From Phoenix dactylifera (lineage: Eukaryota > Streptophyta > Magnoliopsida > Arecales > Arecaceae), in assembly GCF_009389715.1 (NCBI RefSeq), contig NC_052405.1:10209194-10273193 (forward strand): DNA of 64,000 bases, in the 5' to 3' direction. Both the position numbers and the translations under genes were made by a program. The notes beneath the pieces are model-generated. The model searched no databases and was not told where the DNA came from. It saw only the letters and a list, made by a program, of their open reading frames with translations. Below, piece after piece: positions 55,471-64,000 of the stretch (positions are counted from its first letter, which is position 1; the number at the start of each line of letters is the position of its first letter).

Positions 55471-58400
55471 ATGACTCTGCGCCCGGTGCCGGCGAGCGTC
55501 GCCAAGCAAGCAGAGCTCCGGAGGCTCGATGGAAACGCCTTCTTCAAGAAACAACGCATCGGCGCTGCCATTGATGCCTACACAGAGGTATACTCATACC
55601 CCAACCGCTTCTTTCCTCCTGTTTCTTCCGGTTCTTAATGATCCGGTTCTTGATTATTCTCTAGCAGCCTTCGATTTGATTTGGATGGTCTTGGGACTTC
55701 TTTTCTCTTACATTCAGTTTGTTCTTTGAGTCAGAGGGAGTCAAATCACGGTCTTTAGGACCAAGATGCTAGTTTTCTTTTCCAAATCGAGTTCTTGATC
55801 TCGTTGTTCGTCTTAAGTTTCGACCTTTATTTGTTCTCTGTTACCTGTTCTATTTCTTTGCTATTTGATTGGTTTCTTTTGGTGTTTTTTCTTAATTTTT
55901 CACATGAATTCTGAAGGTTCTATATTCTAGGCCTTGGATAAGGAAGCAAGAAATAGCTGTTCCCATCAGGTCAATACACTACACTACTTTCTAGGTTCTC
56001 GTGATGTCAAACTTGGTTTCTTGTTGCTCTCCGTGGTTAAGGAAGTTACACTCTTTAGGCATTTCCATTCATCTTCCAACTGATTGATAGACGATGCTAC
56101 AGTTCTAGATGGGGATAGGCAAGTCTACTTTTAAGGCAAGGCCTGGACGTATAGGGCTTGGAGCACCCAACTTGTTTTCTTCTGGATTAAGTTTACTGGT
56201 GATAAGTGTCAGTGATAGTTTATTGAATTAGTTAGTCAAATATTTATGAACCTTCCCTTGGTGTCTTTGTGAGGATAGAAAAAGGCTTAGGTACTATGTG
56301 AGCATTCTAAAATATCGGCAAGCTGCAAGGCTGCTATTAAGGAAACGGAGGCAAAACCTTCAGTTGAATGCATGATCTAAATATTGAAATATTTCTTTGA
56401 AAAATGATCAGAGACAAAAAAAATTTCACCATATTGCATGTAGAAATTTAGTAGTCTGCATAGAAGTCCTTTGTTTTATGATTTATATATAATATCTGGA
56501 AATTTAATTATTTCCTATAAATATCTGTACTCAATGTCGCTCACTCATGCCGATAAACGCTCTTATCTTGTTTTCAATTTAGGGTTTGCTAATGTTACCA
56601 ACTTACCCCTAGTTATTTCAATGCATACTAAATAACAAGTAGAGAACAAGATGAATATTCTTAGAAGTCAGAATAATTTAAGCAAACAATTATATTAAAA
56701 GTTTGTAGCAAGAACCAGTACCAGAGCTCGTATTGGCCAACAATCGATTTGGTATGGTACTAGTAAGTATCGTACTGAGCCAAGGTGTATCGGAGTTGAA
56801 AGCTTGGGAGAAGAGGAGGGGAGAGAGGAAGAAATCCTAACCCTGACCTTGACCCCTACCCTATCCCTCGAAGGAGGAGAACCAGGAGGAGAGAGAAGAT
56901 GAAAGGGGGAAGAGGGAGAAGGATAAGGGAGGGAGGGGGAGAGAGATGTACCAAGGGAGAGGCATTAGCATCGATGTTGATCTAGGGCTTGAGAACCATG
57001 CCAGATCGAGGGAAAAAAAGGGCGTCAGCATTGCATTGGCGTTGATCGAGAGGGAGATACCGTCTGAACTGTCAATCAGGGATAGAGAGAGCTGGAGAGA
57101 AGTTTCAAGAGGTCAATAGACAGAGATCGCTGGGAGAGAGATCATCGAAAGAGAGAGATTACAAAGAGAGAAGAATCTAGAGAGGGAGACCGGATAGAAG
57201 CTTCAAGAGACCCATCGAGCCATATATATATAAAAGAAGATTTAATTGAACGGTTGAACCGTGCTAGTTACCGATCGGTCTAGTTCGGTATGCCTCGAAT
57301 TACCTGGTTCGGCAGTCCATGGTTTGTAGGTTATTTAAAAGAAGAGTGATTTATTTAAAAGTCAAAGGTTTATATGGGGTTACCTTCATCATTAATTTAT
57401 GCCACTTTTGTTTGCTAATTTATGGTATAAGGCGCACGCTTATAGTTTTTTGGTCTTTATTGTACTTATAGTTCTATGGCATTTAAGCTCTCTAGAAAGT
57501 AATAAGTAGCTCGCACAATTAATTCCCAGGGGAAATTAAGAGTGCCATAAAAGCTAAACTGCATTGCAATCTTTTAAGTACTTTATTAAAATTCTGTGTA
57601 TTGTGCTACATGCACTGCTCAAAAGATTTAGCATCATCTCTCTATATATAATGCAAGAGCCTAAGGTGAAGATTTAGATTGATTGTGGTTCTCCTTGTAA
57701 AAGTGGCCTTTATTTAGTAATTATGTCCTATTAAATGCTTCCTTCCCTCTCTTTCTCTGTGTGTGTGAAAAGGGAACACAACTAATGAAACTTTGAAAAA
57801 GTTTAATGTCAAGAAAAAAATCTGATCCCCAATCTTTACATTGGTTGATGGAATCATGGGTGTCCATGAATACTTTCCTTTTTAATAAGTCCTATGTATG
57901 CTGTATATTCAGTAGTTAACATAAATGAATATTTAAATATTTAAGATTTATCATATGTTGAAGGAATCATGATGACCCATCAAATATCTCCTACATTGTA
58001 TCAACATTAGCTTGTTCTAGTGCTAGTGTGTGTGTATGCACACACAAATCGATCTATTGGTTCGATCTGCAAGAATGCTGCATATGATTTTTGCTAGTTA
58101 TTCTGGTAATATTCACTCTCCACACCTCACACCTTTATAGGTACTATGGATACTAATAGTAGCTCATCATGGTTCAGTTTTCTCTTATTGCTTTAGATAA
58201 ACAAGAAAAATTTACGAGCCAAAAGTAGGCATGCATTTACATGGTACATAATCAAATAATAATAGAAAAATCTTTTTTCAAATAAATCAAAGCCGTCCTG
58301 GATCCTCTGACATGCATTGCATTGCATGAGGCCAACACTTAGTGAATGTTGAAAGGACTGTATACAGTATATGCTATCATCCAATGCTAAAACTTGAAAT

Positions 58401-61400
58401 TAGCTTCAGCTGGTGTGTCCATAGCCCTATCACACTCCTCAACCTTAAAGCTACTTCCATTTTCTGAAAACACACTTAGTCCAGTTCTTACTCGGTGGGT
58501 GAGAAACAGATAAGTGGACCTCCCAAGAGAAGTTGGAGGGTATTTTTCAAGTTGCATAAATAATGAGAAATATTTTTAGGAAATCATACTTCCTATTAGG
58601 TGCCTTGCACGTGCCCAACACTAGTTTATTTAATGTTAGAAGGATAATAAGCCTTGAAATGTTCACAATCTGCTGTCAGCTGTACTAGTTAAAACCCGAA
58701 CTTTCATGTTCCTTGTTCTCTGCAGCAACTCCACCCCTCAACCCCACCCCCAAAAAATTATTTCTTGGTTTCTTTCTTCTTTGGAAGCTTTATCAGGAAC
58801 ATAAAAGAATGATAAAAATCTGAACCCTAGAAAGGAAATCAGGAAATATAGATGATCTTTTCTTCACTCCCTTCCTACCTCTAAGAAGAGAGAAGACAAG
58901 TGGAAGAGAGGAAGGAGAAGGTGGGGAGGGTGATGGCATTGGTGCTGGTAAGCATCGCTGGGAAAGCTAAGCTCTGGAGGCTTGATGGTAATGCCATTTT
59001 CAAGAAAGAATGCATTGGAGCTGCCATGGATGCCTACACCGAGGTGTCTGTAAACCTTAATCACTATTTGCCTTCCCCCCCTTCCAATTCTAATGATTAA
59101 TTTCTTGATTTCATGGCAGTCTTTTGACTTGATCTTTGGACTTGATTCGGATGGCCTTGATTCTTTATTTTTTTCTTCTATGTAGTTCATTTTCCAAGTC
59201 AAACGGTGTCAAACCATTGAATTCTTGTCACGTCAAATCACATTTTTTTCCCCTGATATATTGCTCATTATTATTAACATTATTTTTTCCTCCCCAAATG
59301 GAGTTCTTGATCGTATCCCCTAAAGTTTTGTTCTTTGTTCCTACTAAGCTGTTTCATATCTTTGATATCTCTTTGTTTCTTGATTCAATTGTTTGGGATT
59401 TCAGGCAATTACTTTGTGCCCAAATGTGGCAGTGTATTGGACAAACCGGGCACTCTGCTATCAGAAGCGGAAGTCTGCAAAAGCAATATATATCTCTTGT
59501 TCTCCTTTTTCAATAATTTCTCTTCATTATGTTGATGGGTTTTGCATTTCGTTGCTTGTTGCATTTGGTAGAGAGTGGACAAAAGTTGAAGAGGATTGCA
59601 GAAAAGCTCTCGAACTTGATAGCAATTCTGTTAAGGTAGGCACAATCTCACTATTTATATGCATATTAGTTGTTATGCTAAATTTATGTTTTAAAAGTGG
59701 AAGCCATGGCCTTCTTTGTTTTTACGATGTTTGCATATTGTTAGATGGTTTGAATGCTCTCAATTGATTGCTGCCCTACTAATTATAGTTGTGCTAGGTG
59801 ATTGCCTATTTTGGTTGATGATTTCCTATTTTGCTCAAAGAAATATCAATTGGATCTGTTTAGACCTTTTAGGCATGATTCATTTGTTGCAATCTGGAGT
59901 AAATAATTATGTTTACTCTGTTACGACTGCCATTTTACTGGGATTGTTGTATTTGGGCCATTCTTTGTAGTCTAAATGGCATTTTAGGTCTTTATATCTA
60001 CTTTTTGCTTTAGTTAATCTTGAGAGTGCATACGTGGCAGCCTGAAATCTGTCCAGAGGGACTAATTTGAGCTGCATGAGAGATGGTGTAAGGTGCGATG
60101 ATTGTATTATTCCAGGACTGCCTGCAAAATGCATATTTAAGCATGTTGACAAACATTCATGTATTCAGATACATATGCTCATACATACTCATGTTGGTAC
60201 CAGTTTTCTCATCTAAGGTAAATGTAAACTAGATTGATGGATAACATGTTGGATAAATCCAGGTAAGTGGTTATGGATCAGCTTAGGTTGTCTGCTTTGC
60301 AGATCCCCAACCATATATGAATAAATAATCTAAGAATCCTAAGATTTACATCAAATGCTATATGTATAACTGTTCTAGTAAGATGGTCGTAGTTACATGT
60401 ATATGGATAGGGAATTGGTTAATATGAAGGCGGTTCCAAACTGGACAGTTGGTTGAAATCATCTTGTATTGGTTAAAATGGAATCTTCCTGATTACAGAG
60501 ACCTATACAATCTAAGGTTCGCCATACTGGCTAGTACCGTACCGGTACCGGTACCGCACCGGTATGCAGTCTTTTACTGTACTAACACTTGGTACTTCTC
60601 ACCATCTTGTACCGTATCGTGTACCGACATTATAATAGGATGGTATTGGTTCGGGGTCTAGTCCGGAGACTCCTTGATACAATCTATTAGAGTTTTTTTA
60701 ATCATTGATAAAATTCATGGTGGACAAGAAGGTTGCTACAGTGATCAATTGGATCCGGAGCGGGCATGCCAGGACGGACTTGCACCCCCTAGTCCATGAT
60801 ATTTGCCACCTTATGGAGGAGTTTGGGTCTTTTCGCATTTTGCATATGTTTCGGGAGGCGAACAATGCAGCGGACTGGGTCGCCTCCTTTGCAGCATGCC
60901 ATCCTGGTGCCATCTCATGGGAGGCCTTGGAGCACGTGCTGCTGGCACTAGAGCATACTTTGTACTGTGATTATTCTGGGTGTACTCATGGCCACATGTA
61001 GTGAGATGCCGCTGCACAAAAAAAAAATACGTTTTAGTAAATAATCCATCTTGTATCCAAGCTATAAATGTTTTCAGTAAATTTTGAATGGACAGTCGAG
61101 CTAGGGCTATGTTGCTGTCAAGAGCTCAATTTCTTTCATAAATGTAGATTGTTCATTGTCTGAAGATGGTGTTAAAATTTGGTTACTAACTTACTATCCG
61201 GGATTGACATTAGGCCTCTTAGTCAGAGTTTTTCCTTTATTTTTTCCTTTGACATATAGCTTACACTCATGCTAGATGATGAGCATTCCTTGTTTACTGT
61301 CATTTGTTTTACTATCACGTGATTGGATAAGTTGGAATATTGTATCACTCTAGGTTTCAGATCTTCTGGATGCTTGGATTAGTTTTGAGAGAGTTGGTAC

Positions 61401-63500
61401 ATCAAAGTGGGGAGGGGTTTAAGTGGGCAATGAATATTATCAGTTTGAGCCAAATGGTCATGGAGACATCATAACGCTGATAGTGCCTGGTAATCTTTTT
61501 CTTAACTAAATTGTGTGGAATCTTCAGAGAAACATGTCAACAGTAACCACACTTGCTAGAATTGTTGACTTAAAGAATATAGACTCTCTATAGAAGTATG
61601 TTCCAGTGGTTTGGAGGGACTGTTAAAAGTTTTGGGAGGGCTTCTATTTGACTTTGTTTTGAGGTTGGGCTTGGTTTTCAAGTATTGGAGTACTGTATGG
61701 TTCTGGAAATTCTGTTATGATAGTTTGAACCGGGAACTTTTTGTGTTGGATGTGGGGGAAGGCAGGTTTGCAATTTAAGGTTCACAAGACATGCACAACC
61801 ACTATTGACTTCAATAATCAATCGATTATTGTTTTTGAGGTACATTCCTAGAACAACCGCTAATAAATGTCTCATTTATTATTACGGGGAAGAGATGGTA
61901 GCAAATTAGGTTATTCATTTTGAGTTAAGATGAGACTGAATGGTTCTTTTATATTTCTCTCAATAACTTGTCGATGTTAAAGTGTGTTTGAAAAAAGCAC
62001 CTAGAAGATAGGTTTAATTTGAAATAACTTACTTTCTGTGGGAGATTCTGAAGTTTTTAACAGGTTGGATATTTCAAAATGATGGTGATGTCTAGTTCTG
62101 TAGTTCTAGGGACAATAAACTATAATTTAACTATCATTGTGCTGGATAGAACGAAACAAACTTGACAATATCATGCAGAATTACGCCCATTTTGAAAATT
62201 ATTCTTAATAGACAATATGCATGTATACACATGCACACATGTGTGTCTGTCTTTCTGTGTTTGTATGCATCTAAGCAGATACACATATACATATCTTGTG
62301 TTCTTGTGCATGCATGCACATAAGGGACTTGTTTGGGGGTTGCTAAGATTTTGACATATTGTTGCTCACTTTTCTTTCTTTCTTGTTTTTTTTTTCTTTT
62401 TAATTTTTTAACACTTGCTGTGCTGCCTCCTGCTGCGGCATATTGTAGATCTTGTTTTCCACATTTTGATTGACACCGTATTCATATCTTGGGAATCAAA
62501 TTGGAAGATATCTCAGTTAGTATTCTTAAATTGGGAGCTTCTTTACGGTAGCAAATTGGAGACTATAAGTGCTTGCAAAGCCATGGGAAAGTCTACATGG
62601 AAGCTGGTTCTACGTGTGCCCATGTGTTTCCTTGTGCTTACTTTAATTATTTTCATGTCCATATATATGTGATGTATATGTAATATATTTGTATCTGTAT
62701 ATCTATTGTGCATAATTTTATTCTTCCCTCTTTGCCTTTATCTCTTTTCATAATTGTTTCTTGGATGACAGTCTTTTGTTTGTCCATATGCTCCTGAACT
62801 GATGTCCAATTTGCTTTAAGACATGTTGTGCCTTGAGTAGATATTGAAAGGATTATAAGTCTTTGTAACATGTACATAATTCTGGCTGTCACTGGAGCAC
62901 AATTACTTTACCTTGAATCTGTTTCAGTTTTGCCTCTTTAAATATGTCTTGCACATAGGGAAGACATACTTACATAAGTATTTGAGGCTTTTCTTGTTAC
63001 CTGCAATTTAATCAAATGAAGACACACAAGAAAATTAGTAAAATCTTGAAAATATTAAACTAAAAGAATATTAATGTATTTTGCATATCACAAGTCAATA
63101 TAGTTCTGTAGCAGCCCTGTGCTTTATCACTATTATGGTGTGATCTAAATATGTGGATGAGGTATTTTACCTTCTTGTTCCCTTTGCCTGTTTTGTGCCC
63201 TGCGACAAATATTGTGATGTAGCATCTGCCATGTCTTTTTAACAACCATTGATTCAAAAATTATTGTTACTAATATTGTGGTTATACAGTGGTTCTTCAT
63301 AATGAATATGATATACTGTCATGTCTTGCATGCAACTGCAATTTCTTTTCCCTTATGTACTGATTTGTTTAAATGATTTTCTATGTCTTGTGTCATAACC
63401 GACTGTACTTTCTCTGTTATATTGAAAGGCTCACTATATGCTAGGGCTTGCATTGATAGAAAGGCAAGAATTTGCTGGGGGAATCAAACAACTGCACAAG
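55471..63500 (+). CDS. CHIP: E3 ubiquitin ligase CHIP, N-terminal TPR part (runs off window)
   Basis: CHIP is a cytosolic co-chaperone E3 ligase: TPR repeats bind the C-termini of HSP70/HSP90 and a U-box ubiquitinates clients. Exons placed are 55471-55587, 59405-59472, 59572-59635 and 63429-63500, giving 107 codons in a consistent frame. The rest, including the U-box, lies beyond the right edge. Residues include LRRLDGNAFFKKQRIGAAID, AYTE, then AITLCPNVAVYWTNRALCYQ, KRKEWTKVEEDCRKALEL, then AHYMLGLALIERQEFAGGIK. These are collinear with plant CHIP ('GN-CFKKERFGAAIDAYTEAI', 'AYWTNRALCH-KRKDWTKVEEDCRKA', 'HYMLGLALLQKKEF--G'). The Asn of GN, the YWTNRAL block and the Lys in KRK belong to the carboxylate-clamp TPR. 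The exon 2 donor (AA|GTCTGC) is weak. A second copy of exon 1 lies at 58933-59043. Confidence 0.9.
56704..57330. repeat. GGTACCGG-family dispersed repeat, copy 2
   Basis: In CHIP intron 1. The left arm ('gaaccagtaccagagctcg', 'tggtatggtactag') and right arm ('gttaccgatcggtctagttc', 'ggtatgcctcgaattacctg') flank a GA-rich core of about 400 bp. The copy in the related block at 52-54.6 kb lacks it, so it inserted after the duplication. Confidence 0.55.
58933..59043 (+). pseudogene. duplicate first exon of CHIP (exon 1B)
   Basis: An intact 37-codon frame starts with ATG at 58933 (MALVLVSIAGKAKLWRLDGN) and ends AYTE at a GAG|GTGTCT donor, exactly like exon 1A. Changes include RRLDGN to WRLDGN and KKQRIGAAID to KKECIGAAMD. 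The matching 5' leader and start of intron are copied too: about 58750-59398 resembles about 55296-55885. It is nearer to exon 2 and could be an alternative first exon, or a decaying copy. Sequence alone cannot decide. Confidence 0.75.
60515..60690 (+). repeat. GGTACCGG-family dispersed repeat, copy 3
   Basis: Starts 'aggttcgccatactggctag' and contains 'accgtaccggtaccggtacc' and 'gcaccggtatgcag'. In CHIP intron 3. Confidence 0.65.
60700..61027 (+). mobile_element. 5'-truncated L1-type LINE, RNase H end
   Basis: An open frame encodes VDKKVATVINWIRSGHARTD, LHPLVHDI, FRILHMFREANNAADWVASF and YCDYSGCTHGHM, then stop, a short tail and a run of A (61018-61027). This is the C-terminal RNase H domain of plant L1-like LINEs ('HVFREANGAADWVAS', 'DFSGCTHVR'). 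The frame is intact but only about 95 residues. It is intronic to CHIP, same strand, and abuts a GGTACCGG-family repeat on its left. Confidence 0.85.
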
Positions 63501-63689
63501 GTTGGGTACTTGTAATAACCACTATAGTCCTTGCTCTCTTCCTTCTACATTTATATCACAATACTTGAGTCAAGCTCATATCTCTTTTTTTGCCTTTCCT
63601 TTCTTTCCATTTTTTATCATGACTCAAGACATTCAACTTGGCTTTCAACTAAAGATTTTGTGAGCTTTTATTTCTTTCATGTGCCTATG

Positions 63690-63805
63690 ATAGTCCGCTT
63701 GACCGGTACCGGGACTCGTACAGGTCAGCGGCTGGTTCGGTACGCTACGGTACCGACATACGGCATGCAGTGGCGTGCCTGTCGGAACCGACACACCATT
63801 TTTTT
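63690..63805 (+). repeat. GGTACCGG-family dispersed repeat, copy 4
   Basis: Contains 'gaccggtaccgggactcgta', 'tcggtacgctacggtaccga' and 'cggcatgcagtggcgtgcc'. In the CHIP gene just 3' of the last placed exon. Confidence 0.6.
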
Positions 63806-63920
63806 TCAATATTTTTAAGTTTGAATTAATGGTAATTAATATTTTTTTTATTTTTTTCAATGATTTTAAGTATAATTTGATGTTTCTTGATGTTTTTAAT
63901 GTTTCTATGATGTTTCTTGT

Positions 63921-64000
63921 CCTCCTCCTCCTCCTCTTCTTCTTTTGCTTCTTCTTCTTCTTCTGCTTTAGCTTCAGCTTCTTCTTCTTCTTCTGCCTCT
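63921..64000. repeat. (CTC)n/(CTT)n trinucleotide repeat at window edge
   Basis: 'ctcctcctcctcctcttctt' continuing as CTT/TCT triplets, interrupted by 'gcttcagctt'; runs off the window. Confidence 0.85.

Noticed and set aside
1-64000. tRNA or rRNA genes and CRISPR arrays
   Set aside because: None seen. The tRNA-like words found are primer-binding sites of LTR elements or a weak SINE-like stretch. The regular array at 36.7-37.4 kb has no spacers of unique sequence between constant repeats and the DNA is plant nuclear.

Overview
The window is nuclear plant DNA. It has split genes with GT-AG introns, long AT-rich intergenic and intronic stretches, microsatellites and many transposon remnants. 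The gene families (Alfin-like PHD protein, FAR1-related proteins, ferric reduction oxidase, class III peroxidase, CHIP-type TPR protein) are land-plant. The repeat style, including a dispersed GGTACCGGTACC-rich element, suggests a monocot, most likely a palm. The species is inference, not read directly from the sequence.

Layout. From about 16.1 kb down to 3.96 kb lies a minus-strand ALFIN-LIKE gene of five coding exons encoding 254 aa. Its third intron is about 10 kb and holds a truncated RTE-type LINE and a degenerate Ty3/gypsy-like LTR retrotransposon. Two minus-strand FAR1-RELATED SEQUENCE genes follow, at 23.7-25.7 and 33.9-36.0 kb, each with its main coding region in one exon. Between them, just 3' of the second, sits a clean non-autonomous hAT element (32664-33605) with an 8-bp target duplication. 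Upstream of the second FRS gene is an array of eight units of about 95 bp, each with a short hairpin. A nine-exon FRO6/FRO7-like ferric reductase (744 aa) fills 38.2-44.7 kb, minus strand. A compact LTR element of about 1.7 kb with both LTRs, a tRNA-Met-type primer site and a polypurine tract lies at 47.27-48.98 kb. A two-exon class III peroxidase (331 aa) follows at 49.7-50.9 kb, minus strand. The right end carries the 5' part of a plus-strand CHIP (TPR/U-box E3 ligase) gene whose first exon is present twice; the gene runs off the window.

The most unusual object is the retroelement inside the ALFIN-LIKE intron. After a tRNA-Met primer site, decayed gag and the start of the protease region, it runs into fragments of four unrelated host genes, all in the same orientation: lipoxygenase, LEUNIG/LUH-type co-repressor, importin beta-1 and an NPH3-type BTB protein. 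The last three are in one open 218-codon frame. This is the pattern of serial transduplication (exon shuffling) by a retrotransposon.

The genes do not form an operon or an evident pathway cluster; they are independent nuclear genes. Exon borders were placed by eye from splice consensus, reading frame and family knowledge; phases sum correctly in all four spliced models. No searches were run.
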